Made by a program: the position numbers and the translations under genes
Notes under the pieces: generated by a model
Database searches by the model: none
Told to the model about the DNA's origin: nothing
The model's input: only the letters and a program-made list of their open reading frames with translations
In this document: piece after piece, positions 8,792 through 19,300 of the stretch
Layout: every line of letters starts with the position of its first letter
How positions within the stretch are numbered: the stretch's first letter is position 1
Origin: Oceanobacillus oncorhynchi
GTDB lineage: Bacteria > Bacillota > Bacilli > Bacillales > Amphibacillaceae
DNA length: 64,000 nt
Assembly (NCBI RefSeq): GCF_000821065.1
Contig: NZ_CDGG01000001.1
Span: 1,178,001 to 1,242,000 of the forward strand
Direction: 5' to 3'

Positions 8792-9266
8792 GGATGAGGT
8801 GCAAATCGTTTGGGAAGGTTTCAAAGAATTCAGTGATGAACTTGGCAAGATGGGCAAGCAGATGGAAAAGAACCTTTTGGAAGCCATGAAGAAATACATC
8901 ATGCTGGCGGAAGAAGGAGCGAAAGCACTTGCTCCGAGAGATAGTGGAGATTTGGAGGAATCAATCCAATTTAAACCGCCAACTATTCAAGGAGATAAAG
9001 TCGTTTCAGAAGGTGGATCTAATCTCGCTTATGCATTGCGTCAACACGAAAAACCTCATGGCTCTGGATTCGGTGATAAGTACGATAACGGCTTGCTAGT
9101 GGTTAAGTATTATACCGACGGAAAAGGACTGCGAACACTTCAAAAACCTTCTTGGCGTGGAGAACAACCGGGAAGGAAGTATCTTGAAAGAGCCATTGTT
9201 ATCACAGAAGATGATTTCGAAAAAATCATGGCTGAAGCACTTGAAAAAACGTTAGGAGGGGAGTAA
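8784..9266 (+). CDS. HK97 gp10-like head-tail joining protein
   Basis: A 160-residue protein with the family hallmarks: an N-terminal helix (EFSDELGKMGKQMEKN), the segment ALAPRDSGDLEESI, and a late GRKYLERAI motif. HK97 gp10-like proteins join the completed head to the tail. It overlaps the closure gene and ends directly before the tail terminator gene. Confidence 0.88.
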   Translation: MAKDEVQIVWEGFKEFSDELGKMGKQMEKNLLEAMKKYIMLAEEGAKALAPRDSGDLEESIQFKPPTIQGDKVVSEGGSNLAYALRQHEKPHGSGFGDKYDNGLLVVKYYTDGKGLRTLQKPSWRGEQPGRKYLERAIVITEDDFEKIMAEALEKTLGGE

Positions 9267-9683
9267 TTGATTCAATATCATTTAATGCAGAAGTTGCAAC
9301 CAATCCTCCCTGACCTTGAGTGGACAGTCGATTACAAGACTGCCGATGACAACACAGGAACCGTTTATTACGAGGGTGGCGGCTCTCCTGGAGAATACGA
9401 TGTACCGACCAGATTCCCACGCTATATGGTGTATATATCATCATCTGATTGGGGATATGCAGAGTATGCTGCACAAGTGGTACATGATGCATTACACAAA
9501 TTAACAAATGAATCAGTAATAGTTGAATTTTTCAAGGATGGAAACGTGGTAGCGACAAAAAGCTATCGCGTTTTTTTTATTAAGGCAGCGTCGGAGCCTA
9601 TCCCGCTGGGAGTAGCGAACGACAAGATGGATTTCAGCGTCAATTTTGACGTTAATTTAGTTGAAAATAAGGAGGAAGAATAA
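9267..9683 (+). CDS. Tail terminator/tail completion protein
   Basis: A 138-residue protein in the tail-terminator slot before the major tail protein. The start is a TTG, supported by AGGAGGGG six bases upstream; the next ATG would remove eight residues. The alpha/beta pattern (AEYAAQVVHDALHKL, then VFFIKAASEP) matches phage tail-terminator or minor capsid families that cap the tail tube. Assignment is mainly positional. Confidence 0.72.
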   Translation: MIQYHLMQKLQPILPDLEWTVDYKTADDNTGTVYYEGGGSPGEYDVPTRFPRYMVYISSSDWGYAEYAAQVVHDALHKLTNESVIVEFFKDGNVVATKSYRVFFIKAASEPIPLGVANDKMDFSVNFDVNLVENKEEE

Positions 9684-9684
9684 T

Positions 9685-10272
9685 ATGGCCGAACAGAAAG
9701 AATATATCTTTGGAGTAGCTGATATTACTATTGGCGAGGGTGCAGATCAAATTAAATTTGATGGGAAAGATTATTTGCAAGCAGATGGTGGCTCGTTGAA
9801 TTTAACACCGCAGTTTACGGAATTCACATTTGCTGATTTTGGTGAAACAGTAGTTGAAAGACGTTTAAGTGGATGGGAAGGAACAGTTACAATCGTCGCG
9901 GGGCAGGAAGATGCGGAAATTTTAAAACTTGCACTTGCATCTACAGAGCCCATCACGGACGTTGATGGCGGAGAAGATGGCTCAATGGATGCTAGAATCG
10001 GAACAAAATTAGTAGGGAGAAAAGTGCAGATTCATCCACGTATCCTGCCAGAAAATATCAAGGATAGAGATTGGACGATTTACAACATGGCTTCTATAGA
10101 AGGGTTTGAGCGTGATTATAACCAAGAGCAAGGGAATGTTACGATCACATTGACTATGATGCCACGTGAAGGGTTCGATGCATCTAAACCAGGTAACTTT
10201 TTCTATCGCGGCGCTGTTGACCCTAACGCCGAAGAAGACAGCGGAAACGACGGTGAAACCCCAAACCAATAA
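9685..10272 (+). CDS. Major tail protein
   Basis: A 195-residue tail tube protein. The ATG at 9685 follows AAGGAGGAAGAATAAT and is preferred over an in-frame TTG at 9661. The strand-rich core, with an ADITIGEG N-terminus and a final NVTITLTMM strand, fits the tube fold. The C-terminus is an acidic Asn/Gly/Glu tail without an Ig-like domain. A hairpin follows the stop. Confidence 0.87.
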   Translation: MAEQKEYIFGVADITIGEGADQIKFDGKDYLQADGGSLNLTPQFTEFTFADFGETVVERRLSGWEGTVTIVAGQEDAEILKLALASTEPITDVDGGEDGSMDARIGTKLVGRKVQIHPRILPENIKDRDWTIYNMASIEGFERDYNQEQGNVTITLTMMPREGFDASKPGNFFYRGAVDPNAEEDSGNDGETPNQ

Positions 10273-10273
10273 A

Positions 10274-10319
10274 CGCCATTCAACAACCATCATTAGCTAG
10301 TTTTTTTAGTTGAGTGGCG
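10274..10319 (+). other. Long-looped hairpin between tail tube gene and collagen-like gene
   Basis: CGCCATTCAAC pairs with GTTGAGTGGCG (one G-T pair) around a 24-base loop holding a seven-T run. It may reduce read-through or protect the abundant tail tube message. Confidence 0.55.
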
Positions 10320-10340
10320 ATAAATCTAAGGAGGAATAAT

Positions 10341-10763
10341 ATGCCAAAATCAGACAAGGAAGTTTTATATACTGAAGTCTATGGAGCGAAGGTGGGATTA
10401 CCACAGTATTATGATGAGGATGATAACCCTGTTGTTATCTCAACTCAAAATCCATTACCGGTGCGAATACAAGGCGGCGTTGATGGGAAATCAGCTTATG
10501 AAATTGCTGTCGATAATGGGTTTGAAGGAACGGAAGAAGAATGGCTTGCATCATTAAAAGGTCCAAAAGGAGACCAAGGTGAACCTGGTCAAGATGGGGC
10601 GCCTGGAAGTGATGGATCTCCTGGCAGTGACGGAGAAGACGGTACAGATGGTGTCAGCGTAGTTGATGCTACATCTGATGGAACTAACATCACATTCGAA
10701 TTATCAAATGGAAACACAATAGACATTCCTTGGCCAAGCCAAGAACCAGGTACAGAAGAGTAG
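10341..10763 (+). CDS. Collagen-like phage tail-associated protein
   Basis: A 140-residue protein starting at the ATG with AAGGAGGAATAAT upstream. Residues about 45-75 contain the SAYEIAVDNGFEGTEEEW motif common in Firmicutes phage fibres. Residues about 76-105 form about ten Gly-X-Y triplets (GPKGDQGEPGQDG and on), a predicted collagen-like triple helix. The C-terminal part is a short strand-rich domain. The gene lies between the major tail protein and the tail chaperones and has its own hairpin on both sides. Its likely role is a trimeric decoration of the tail or head surface; this is inference. Confidence 0.85.
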   Translation: MPKSDKEVLYTEVYGAKVGLPQYYDEDDNPVVISTQNPLPVRIQGGVDGKSAYEIAVDNGFEGTEEEWLASLKGPKGDQGEPGQDGAPGSDGSPGSDGEDGTDGVSVVDATSDGTNITFELSNGNTIDIPWPSQEPGTEE

Positions 10764-10782
10764 GATTTCCTGCTCTTCTTTT
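10754..10782 (+). terminator. Terminator after collagen-like gene
   Basis: AGAAGAG pairs with CTCTTCT around a short inner stem and is followed by TTTT. It overlaps the stop codon. Confidence 0.7.
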
Positions 10783-10806
10783 ATTTATATTAGGAGGTTT
10801 TAGACA

Positions 10807-11283
10807 ATGAAAGTAAATATTAAAGTCAAGCAAGATAACACAGTGGAGACAATTCAGCATGAGGTTCAATCCATCAATGTATTTCAGTTTCAAAAGACTT
10901 TAAAAGGAATTAAAAACATTATCGGAATCATCAATGAGGATGAAGCTTTAAAACAAACATTTACAGATATGTTTGCAGCGGAGAATCAAGATGAGGAGCT
11001 GTCTGTAACATACGTTATAGCTAGGGCAGCTGGAGCTTTTGAAGCTGTATTAATTAATATCCCGGATGAAGGTTTTGAGTTGCTTGCAACGCTATCGGGT
11101 CTCGAAAAGAAAACACTGATGGAACAAAAAGTGGAGGATGTATTTGATATTTATGATGCAGTTCTTGAGGTAAACGACATTGAAAAAATCGTAGAACGAG
11201 CAAAAAAGTCTTTCGCCGCCACCAAGAAAGCGACGAAGTTTATGAGGAAACGAGTAGAAGCGACAGCACAGAAACAAGCATAG
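10807..11283 (+). CDS. Tail assembly chaperone gpG
   Basis: A 158-residue helical protein in the lambda gpG slot, between the tail tube gene and the tape measure gene. Such chaperones coat the tape measure protein before tube polymerisation. The sequence contains the slippery heptamer A AAA AAG at codons 132-134; a -1 shift there yields a gpGT fusion. Unshifted translation continues through a basic tail to 11283. Position, size and the overlapping frame strongly support the call. Confidence 0.9.
   Translation: MKVNIKVKQDNTVETIQHEVQSINVFQFQKTLKGIKNIIGIINEDEALKQTFTDMFAAENQDEELSVTYVIARAAGAFEAVLINIPDEGFELLATLSGLEKKTLMEQKVEDVFDIYDAVLEVNDIEKIVERAKKSFAATKKATKFMRKRVEATAQKQA
11202..11208 (+). promoter_or_regulatory. 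-1 ribosomal frameshift site (A AAA AAG)
   Basis: The heptamer A AAA AAG lies in the gpG frame as GCA-AAA-AAG, the X-XXY-YYZ arrangement needed for tandem -1 slippage. The -1 frame is open from 11184 to 11606. It is the only correctly phased slippery heptamer that I found in the overlap. Confidence 0.88.
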
Positions 11284-11606
11284 CCGAAGCATTTATTTTT
11301 AAACTGGGAAAATCGTTAGGCGGCAGAAAAGAAGTTGTCGATAGTCCAGTCGATGAAATACTCAAATTTATGGATATGGCGCTCGAGAAAGAAGAATCAG
11401 AGGCAGAGCATGAGCGGGCGAAAATGTATATCCAGTATCTATCAAATGTTTACTCCCAAAAGCAAGAAGGGAAAAACCCGCAGTTTGAACGCGACAGAAA
11501 AGATTTTGAGAAGATGTTGAACCCACAAAAGGAAAGAAAAGAAACAAATAAGACATACGAGTGGGACTTTGACCCACAGGAATTAATAGAGCAACAAAAT
11601 ACTTAA
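11208..11606 (+). CDS. gpT part of frameshifted tail chaperone gpGT
   Basis: A -1 frame extension made after slippage in gpG. The fusion keeps gpG residues 1-134 and adds about 132 residues, giving about 266 in total. The added part is very charged and helical and ends QELIEQQNT. An internal ATG at 11370 lacks a ribosome site, so free expression is unlikely. In lambda, gpGT recruits the tail tube protein to the gpG-coated tape measure. The tape measure gene begins 18 bases later. Confidence 0.85.
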   Translation, partial: VFRRHQESDEVYEETSRSDSTETSIAEAFIFKLGKSLGGRKEVVDSPVDEILKFMDMALEKEESEAEHERAKMYIQYLSNVYSQKQEGKNPQFERDRKDFEKMLNPQKERKETNKTYEWDFDPQELIEQQNT

Positions 11607-11623
11607 TGAAGGGAGGTTGAGCA

Positions 11624-14600
11624 ATGGCAACTGTTAGGGAGCTGCTAGCTAAGTTTGAGGGCTCATATCAAGGTTTTAAATCTTCCGTTTCTGGAATGAA
11701 ATCGGAAATGGATGATTTGGATAAAAAGACAAAAGACGCCACAAAATCCATGAGTCAAAAGTTCACCGATTTCGGGGACGGCTTAAAGAAAAAAGGAAAA
11801 ACTATGTTTAAAGGCGTCACTCTACCATTGATGGCATTAGGCGGAGTGGCATTTACTGCAGCGTATGATATGGACAAGGCTTACAACAATATCATTGTTG
11901 GCACAGGCGCCACTGGCGATGCACTGGAAGGACTCAAAGACACGCTGAAAAACGCCATGAAAGAAGTGCCTAACAGTGCTGATGAAGTTTCTAATGCTAT
12001 TTCTAATATTAATACCATTACAGGCGCTACCGGCGGAACGCTTGAGGATTTAACCATCAAGATACTTGATGCTAGTCGGATGTTAGGTGAGGATGGCGTT
12101 GAAAACTCTATGGCATTTTCCAAGGCGTTAGAGCAGTTCCAAATCCCCGCTGAGGATGGCGTGGCAGAGTTAGAAAACTTATTCCGCATGACGCAGGATT
12201 ATGGAATTGGTTTAGATACACTGACTGGCTATATAACTAAATTCGGTCCCGTAATGAATAACGCCGGCTTTTCCATGGGAGAAACAGCTGCGTTTATGTC
12301 TCAATTAGAAGCAAACGGCATTCAGGTAACGAAAGTGATGCCTGGTTTGAACCAAGGTTTCAGTAAGTGGGCAGAGGAAGGCAAAGATGTCCGTGAAGAA
12401 TTCGGTAAAGTAGTTACCCAAATGCAAAATGCAGGTTCTGAATCAGAAGCATTAAACATTGCTTCGGAAGCTTTTGGTTCTCAAGGTGCGCAACGCATAA
12501 CTACTGCTGTAAGAAATGGTACAATACCTAGTCTTGATGAATTAGGAGATGTGCTAGAAGGTAATGAGGGTTTGATTGATAGCACGAACGACCGCACCAA
12601 AACAATGGGCGAGCGCATAATGGAAATGAAAAATCGTGTGCAAGTGGCTATGGAACCGATAGGCAAGATCATGCTAGATTTTGCTGAATCTATCATGCCG
12701 AAAGTCGAACAGGCTATCGAGAAACTATCAAACTGGTTTGGCTCCATCTCTGAACAAAATCAAAAATGGATTGTCATCCTCAGCGCAATGGCCGCAGCCA
12801 TAGGACCTGTTTTAATGGTTTTAGGAATGTTTGCTGGTTGGATTGGTAATCTGATTGGTTTACTCGCTCCGTTTATTACAAGAGTTAAAGACGCAGGTGG
12901 CATGCTTAAATGGGTAAGACCGTTGTTTGCAGCATTAGGTGGACCTGTGGGATTAATCATTGGCTTAATCACGGCATTAGGTGCGGGTTTTGTTGTAGCC
13001 TACAAAAAGTCAGAAACCTTTAGAAACATCGTCAACAATCTCAAAGATAAATTTGTAGAATTATACGAAAAGGTCAAAGAGTTTTTAACTACAAACGAAA
13101 GCTTCTTAGGTTTTATAGATTCTATTAAAAACGGATTTTCTACGGCTAAAGATTTAATTATGCAAGCTTTTGGTGTGGCGATGGATTTTGTCCAAGAAAA
13201 AATAGGACAGGTGAAATCTTTTTGGGATACAAACGGAGCGCAAATTCTACAGGCATTCCAAAATGTTTTTTCCGGAATCTGGTCGGTTGTCCAACCTATT
13301 CTTAACGGAATTGTTGACTTGGTGAAGTGGGCGTTTCCGTATATCAAAACGATTATCGGGACAGCGCTAAATGTAGCTTTTTCTATTGTGAAAATGATAT
13401 GGGGTAATATTAAGGGTGTCATAGATGGCGCACTAAATATAATTATGGGATTAGTTAAGACATTTTCTAGTCTCTTTACCGGTGATTGGTCTGGCATGTG
13501 GGAGGGAATAAAACAAGTCCTATCTGGCGCCGTACAGTTTATCTGGAATTTCATCCAGTTATCCTTCTTTGGGAAAATCATCAAAGGTGGATTAGTGTTC
13601 GTTAAAAGCTTTGCCGGTTCCCTATCTACCATGTGGACTAATATAAAAAATATCTTTTCAACTGTTATAAAATGGATTGTTGATTTTGTTAAAAATCGTT
13701 TTGCCGCAATGCAAAATACGATAAGTTCCATTACAACCGGAATCCGTAATGTGATTTCAACAATCTGGAATTTCATTTGGGGAAGTATACTGAAGCCAAT
13801 TATAACGAACATTTACAATTTTGTTCGAAATAGCTTTAGGAATATACGCGATACTACATCAAATATTTTTGGGTCAATACGTGACACGGCACGGACAATT
13901 TGGAATAAAATTAAAGACAATATTATAAATCCTGTAAAAGACGGCGTAAATTGGGCGATTACGAAGTTTAACGATTTTAAATCCAGCGTCGGCACAACCT
14001 TTAAAAATATTTATGATGATGTGACTGGCTGGATTTCAGATATGGTCCAAAAAGTCAAAGACATGCCTGGCGAAATGAAGAAAAAAATCGTTGAAGGAGC
14101 AGGGAAGGTTAAAGAGGGTTTTAAAGCTATTGGCAGGAAAATGGTTGACGGAATTGCCTTAGCTGTAAATGGTGTTGGTTCAGCAGTAAACTGGGTTGCT
14201 GGAAAATTAGGAATGGATGATATTGTCGGTAAATGGGTTCCGGCTGACAGCCTTAATTGGTATGCAAAAGGTACTGGCTCGCACCCCGGTGGACATGCAG
14301 TTTTAGGAGATGGAAAAGGCAGCAATGCCGGAAGAGAGTTGACCATATTACCAAACGGTCAATCATTCTTAAGTGCTGATAAACCGACCTTATACCCTAA
14401 TTTACCAAAAGGAACTGCCGTTATTCCGGCAAATAAAACCAAGGAATTAATGGACGTACCGAAATATGCACTTGGTGATGCGTTCGGTAAAGCTGTAGAT
14501 GTAGTGGGCGACGGGGTAAGTTGGACAAGCGACAAAATTTCAGCAGGTTATAACTATGCAAAAGACACCACGATTGCAGCCGGAAAGAAAATCGGGGAAT

Positions 14601-15592
14601 GGACTGGGAACGTATGGGATTATGTTAGTAACCCGGGCAAGTTAGTCGATATCGCCCTTGAAAAAGTTGGTGCGATAATGCCTGATGGCGTTGGAGTCAT
14701 GATCGACCTTGCTAAAGGTGCTTTTAAAACCATCAAGGACAAAGCGATTGAGTGGGCAAAAGAGCAACTCAATATGGGTGGTCCCGAAGGCGTTAGTGGC
14801 GGCATGGGGTTAGTTGGTGCTGCAGGTAATTGGCGGTCGCAAATCCAACGTGCAGCAGCACAAATGGGTGAAACAGTGTCACCTACAGAAATAAACGGTA
14901 TTTTAGCTCAAATTAACCGTGAATCTGGTGGTAATCAGCGTATCGTGCAATCATCTGCTGTATGGGATGTTAATACTGCTGCAGGGAATCCAGCACGTGG
15001 ATTGCTTCAATATATACCGCAAACCTTTAACGCATACAAGGTTAGAGGACACGAGAATATTTATTCCGGTTATGATCAATTATTAGCCTTCTTTAACAAC
15101 CGGACTTGGCGCCGTGATTTGCCATATGGTCGCCGTGGCTGGGGTCCAAGAGGCGGACGTAAATATAAACAGGGTACAAACTACGTACCAGAAGATGGGC
15201 CGGCGTATCTGCACAAAGGAGAAGCTGTCATCCCAGCGGAATATAACAAACCGTCCAAAGTCAATGACTGGATAGATGCGATTGAAAAGCGCTTATCGTG
15301 GATTGAATCGGGAGGTTGGGCTGAATCTATCATCAGTAATGACCCAGCCAAGCGATTAAGTCAGCGTGGCATATGGGAGCGAACTGGACGTGAACTTGGA
15401 TTCATTGATAAATCAGATGACAAGACAGGAAAAGAGGTTATATCGTTGCTCATGCGTATTGCTGATGCAGTGGAAACCGGACGTGACTTGAATCTGGTGT
15501 TTCAAGATAGAGCCACTGCACGAATCCTAGAGCCATTAATTACAGAGCGTCAAAAACGGAAAAATAATCCGAAGAAAGGAGGGCGCCGATGA
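11624..15592 (+). CDS. Tail tape measure protein with lysozyme-like domain
   Basis: A 1322-residue protein that sets tail length. The N-terminal part resembles the phage TP901 tape-measure family (TMGERIMEMKNRVQVAMEPI near residue 330). Hydrophobic segments lie at about 385-455, followed by repeated helical amphipathic stretches. Near residues 1065-1165 there is a transglycosylase/lysozyme-like module with a likely catalytic Glu in INRESGGNQ and a GLLQYIPQTF motif, which could open the cell wall during DNA entry. The C-terminus is helical and basic. GGGAGG precedes the ATG; the stop overlaps the Dit start. Confidence 0.93.
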   Translation: MATVRELLAKFEGSYQGFKSSVSGMKSEMDDLDKKTKDATKSMSQKFTDFGDGLKKKGKTMFKGVTLPLMALGGVAFTAAYDMDKAYNNIIVGTGATGDALEGLKDTLKNAMKEVPNSADEVSNAISNINTITGATGGTLEDLTIKILDASRMLGEDGVENSMAFSKALEQFQIPAEDGVAELENLFRMTQDYGIGLDTLTGYITKFGPVMNNAGFSMGETAAFMSQLEANGIQVTKVMPGLNQGFSKWAEEGKDVREEFGKVVTQMQNAGSESEALNIASEAFGSQGAQRITTAVRNGTIPSLDELGDVLEGNEGLIDSTNDRTKTMGERIMEMKNRVQVAMEPIGKIMLDFAESIMPKVEQAIEKLSNWFGSISEQNQKWIVILSAMAAAIGPVLMVLGMFAGWIGNLIGLLAPFITRVKDAGGMLKWVRPLFAALGGPVGLIIGLITALGAGFVVAYKKSETFRNIVNNLKDKFVELYEKVKEFLTTNESFLGFIDSIKNGFSTAKDLIMQAFGVAMDFVQEKIGQVKSFWDTNGAQILQAFQNVFSGIWSVVQPILNGIVDLVKWAFPYIKTIIGTALNVAFSIVKMIWGNIKGVIDGALNIIMGLVKTFSSLFTGDWSGMWEGIKQVLSGAVQFIWNFIQLSFFGKIIKGGLVFVKSFAGSLSTMWTNIKNIFSTVIKWIVDFVKNRFAAMQNTISSITTGIRNVISTIWNFIWGSILKPIITNIYNFVRNSFRNIRDTTSNIFGSIRDTARTIWNKIKDNIINPVKDGVNWAITKFNDFKSSVGTTFKNIYDDVTGWISDMVQKVKDMPGEMKKKIVEGAGKVKEGFKAIGRKMVDGIALAVNGVGSAVNWVAGKLGMDDIVGKWVPADSLNWYAKGTGSHPGGHAVLGDGKGSNAGRELTILPNGQSFLSADKPTLYPNLPKGTAVIPANKTKELMDVPKYALGDAFGKAVDVVGDGVSWTSDKISAGYNYAKDTTIAAGKKIGEWTGNVWDYVSNPGKLVDIALEKVGAIMPDGVGVMIDLAKGAFKTIKDKAIEWAKEQLNMGGPEGVSGGMGLVGAAGNWRSQIQRAAAQMGETVSPTEINGILAQINRESGGNQRIVQSSAVWDVNTAAGNPARGLLQYIPQTFNAYKVRGHENIYSGYDQLLAFFNNRTWRRDLPYGRRGWGPRGGRKYKQGTNYVPEDGPAYLHKGEAVIPAEYNKPSKVNDWIDAIEKRLSWIESGGWAESIISNDPAKRLSQRGIWERTGRELGFIDKSDDKTGKEVISLLMRIADAVETGRDLNLVFQDRATARILEPLITERQKRKNNPKKGGRR

Positions 15593-16293
15593 CTAAATTA
15601 TATTTCGATGGTGTAACCAAAGATTATGTAACTGTATTGTCAAAAGGGCGTCCTTACTGGGCGCCTTTTAATCGTGAAATACAAGTATTGCCCAATGGAA
15701 GAAAAAGACTTGTGAGAACTGAAAAAGAAGCGATGACAATTCCTGTAGAGATATTGATTGATGGAAATAGCAAAGAAGATTTGTTGGAAAAAGCAGAAGA
15801 AATCGGATTGTGGCTTGTTACTAAAGATGAGAAACGATTACAATTCAGCGATGAAATGAATCGAAGCTATATAGCCTTACTTGATGGTGGCGTAGATGTA
15901 GATGAAGTGGTTTCTTTTTCTCGATGCACTGTTGATTTTCTTGTATTAGATAAGGTGGGAGCAGAGAAAACAATCAACGTAACAACTTCTAACACTACGC
16001 ACACTGTCACAGGTCAAGACAACTCACCGTGGACCATAGAGGCGGTTTTTAGCCGGAATACGACTATCTTTGAATTAGAGACGAACCAAGAACTTTATAT
16101 TCTTCTTGGATATGAATTTATTGAAGGTGATCGTTTAACTATCAGATACGAGGGTAGAGAGGTCTGGATTAATGGTATAAATATAAATTATACAATCAGA
16201 TTAGCATCTAACTATGATTTGTTAAGGCCGGGGAGTCTGCAAATTAAAGCAAGTCATGACTGCACTTTGAAATACAATGAAAGTTATTTTTAA
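15589..16293 (+). CDS. Distal tail protein (Dit)
   Basis: A 234-residue protein matching siphophage Dit proteins: an N-terminal strand region with RPYWAPFNREIQ, an acidic central part with IEILIDG-type strands, and a C-terminal galectin-like beta domain. Dit forms the hexameric hub joining tail tube and tail tip. It overlaps the tape measure gene by four bases and is followed by the tail-tip gene. Confidence 0.9.
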   Translation: MTKLYFDGVTKDYVTVLSKGRPYWAPFNREIQVLPNGRKRLVRTEKEAMTIPVEILIDGNSKEDLLEKAEEIGLWLVTKDEKRLQFSDEMNRSYIALLDGGVDVDEVVSFSRCTVDFLVLDKVGAEKTINVTTSNTTHTVTGQDNSPWTIEAVFSRNTTIFELETNQELYILLGYEFIEGDRLTIRYEGREVWINGININYTIRLASNYDLLRPGSLQIKASHDCTLKYNESYF

Positions 16294-16320
16294 TATGTCG
16301 GATATGAAAGGAGGAAACTG

Positions 16321-19300
16321 ATGGAATTATATATCTTTAGTCAATATGAACAACCATTAGCAGTCATATCTGAGGACACCGGACTGATCGAAACGCATTA
16401 TCGTATTGAAGTAAATGGCTTACCAGATGAACCTTTCGCATTTACTATCGAATCTGAACATCCTTTTGCCGAACACATCAAAGAAGAAAACAGGGTAGTC
16501 TTCAAAGACCATGAAGGCGACTGGCGGCTGATGACCATTAAAGAAATTGATGATATTAATAGCTCTTCTGGACCAAACACAATAGCCACTTGTGAACCTA
16601 CTTTTGCAGCAGAATTAAACGATCATATCATAGTTGAACGTCGATTTGTTAACCAAACAGCTGATGTTGCTTTAACAGCTGCAGTTAATGGTACTCGATG
16701 GGTAGCGAAAGTAGAAGTGGAACTCGGAAGAGCTACAACTAACTTTTATTATATATCCAGCACTGAATCTATTTGGAAGACTATTGATGTTTGGGGCGGA
16801 GAACTTAAAGATGTCGTTGAATTTGATGAACAAACAAACGAGATTAAAGGCTGTTATGTGAAAATTATTCAACGTTTAGGAACTGAACAAGGCCAAAGAT
16901 TTGAAATTGACCATAATACTACTGAAATAGGTCGTACGGTGCTTAGTTATCCCAAAACCGCATTATATGGACGCGGGGCTAGCCTTGAAACAGAAGGCGG
17001 AAGCAATACTAGGTATATTGATTTTGGCGATGTGGAATGGCGTACAAGTCGAGGAGACCCTGTTAATAAGCCGTTAGGTCAAAAATGGGTAGGAGACCCG
17101 GAAGCACTAGATAAATACGGAATACTTGAAAATGGAGTAAAAAGGCATCGTGATGGAGAGTTTAGCAATCAAGACTATGAAGACCCAGAAGAGCTATTAA
17201 AAGCAACATGGGAGGCTTTGCAAGATGCCAAAAGACCAGAAGTTAATTACCGATTATCCGTTGAATTATTTGACGAAAAAGTCAGCCTAGGAGATACATG
17301 CAAGGCAATAGATAGAAAGTTTGCTAGACCAATAGAAATACAAGCGCGTGTCATTGCAATGGAATATGACCTAATGGATATCGAAGGCACAATGGTCGTA
17401 GAGATGGGGCAGTTTCTTAATTTAGGAGACGATTTTAACGACCTCAATAAGAAAATAGAGGATATAAAAAATAATCCTCCAAAGCAACAGATTACAGAAG
17501 GAAGCTACCCTGACCGTAAGCCTTCAACACCTGTTAATTTGGAAGCCTATGGCGGTATGGAAGTGATACAACTCTACTGGGATTATGCCGACGAAATGTT
17601 TATCAATCACTACGAAGTCTATGGCAGTCGAACAGAGGACTTTGTACCAGATACGCAACATTTACTATGGCGCGGCGATGTCAGTGCCTTTGCTCATACG
17701 GTCGGTACAGATGAAGTCTGGTATTACAGAGTAAGAGCAGTTAATTATCATGGGCGCCCGTCTGATTGGTCTGTACAAGTTCGAGCGGCTACCGACAGAG
17801 TATTAACCGAGGATATTATGTGGGGACCAGAGCTAGCTGAAAGAATGCGAGAATTACACCGCGTCAGTGACATCATTGGCGAAAATGGCGTTGACCTTGA
17901 CCAAATCAGTAAGGAAGCAAAAGACCTTCTTGAACAGCAAGCACGTATCTATACGGATGAAGAAATTGAAGCAACTAGAAACGATATCCTTAGTGAATTG
18001 GACACACGCACCGATTATCTTGATGACCAAGTGATTGACTTGAATAATAGAGCTGATGGGTTGGTTAGCAGAGCCAATGATATTGACGATTTACTTTATG
18101 AGCATGGCGGTAAGTTTTCCAGTATCGAGACTGAAATAGATACCGTAAATAATCGCATATCTGCCAGTATTGAAGAAATTGAGCGCATTGATGATACGGT
18201 CACAAGTAACAGCTTAGAGTTAGAGGCTCATGCTAAATCAATCAGCGCCAAGTTAGATGAGCTGACTTATACGAGGGATAAGGAAGGTATCTTAGAATCC
18301 ATCGAGCAAAACACTTTAGAAATTGAAGCCACCGCAAAAGGTTTAAATGCTAAAGCTGATGCTACTATCGTGGATGAAATTGAAGATACGGTGACAGGGC
18401 ATACCACCGAGTTGGAATTGTTAGCCGCAGGATTAAGGAGCAAGGTTGAGGAATCGTTTGTTAGGGAAGCTATTGGAGACATTGAGATTGGGGGAAGGAA
18501 TTTAATTATTGGTACGAATCCTTCCAGTATTTCAGAAGCTAGAGAAAGCTGGGTTGTTGGTAGTAGAACAGAATTGGTGGAAGGATATACCGATGGTGTC
18601 AATGGTTTGGTTAATTCCAGAAGTGAGCCGGCGAGTGGAAGACTATTCCTTACAAACCGTACTCTTAGAAATCACAAGTTAAAAAGTGGAGAAATTTACA
18701 CTTTTTCTGGTTGGTTTTACATTGATTCTTCTATTAGTTTAGATAACGGTGCTAATCAAATTTTAATTAGAACATATCTTGAAACTGGCTCTTTCTCTGA
18801 TTCGCATGTAAAAACAATCAATGTCAGCGAATATGATTACGATACTTGGTATCGTTTCGAAATAACAGATATAATCCCGGAAGGTTCTAATGGTTTATCA
18901 GAGCCGCGTTTCGGCCTTCTTAACAGAGGATATGTTGTGATGAGTGGATGGCAAGTTGAAAAAGGTAACAAAGCGTCTGATTACCAACAAGCTCCAGAAG
19001 ACATCTTGTCAGTTCAAGAGAATCACCGTACACTAATCGACCAGAACAGCCGAGAAATTGCATTACAATCCGATTCAATAATTGATATGGACGGTTTAAT
19101 CAAAGATGCTCATGCGGAAATCAGTGTAATGTCCGACGAAATCAGCGAACGTGTTACCAAAACTATATTTGAAAATGAGACTGGCTATTTAAGGCAGTCT
19201 ATTAGTGATGTGCGACAGTTTGCGGAGGGTATTGAGACTACTGTTAGTAATATTCAGATTGGTGGAAGGAACTTATTTGCGTATACACAAGGCGTAATCA

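Noticed and set aside
11370..11606. Independent 78-codon gene after gpG
   Set aside because: No ribosome site before the ATG and the frame is open upstream to the slippery heptamer, so it is better read as the frameshifted T part.
13000..13812. 270-codon minus-strand frame inside the tape measure gene
   Set aside because: Antisense to a long coding gene with strong frame bias; no start signal and no recognisable domain.
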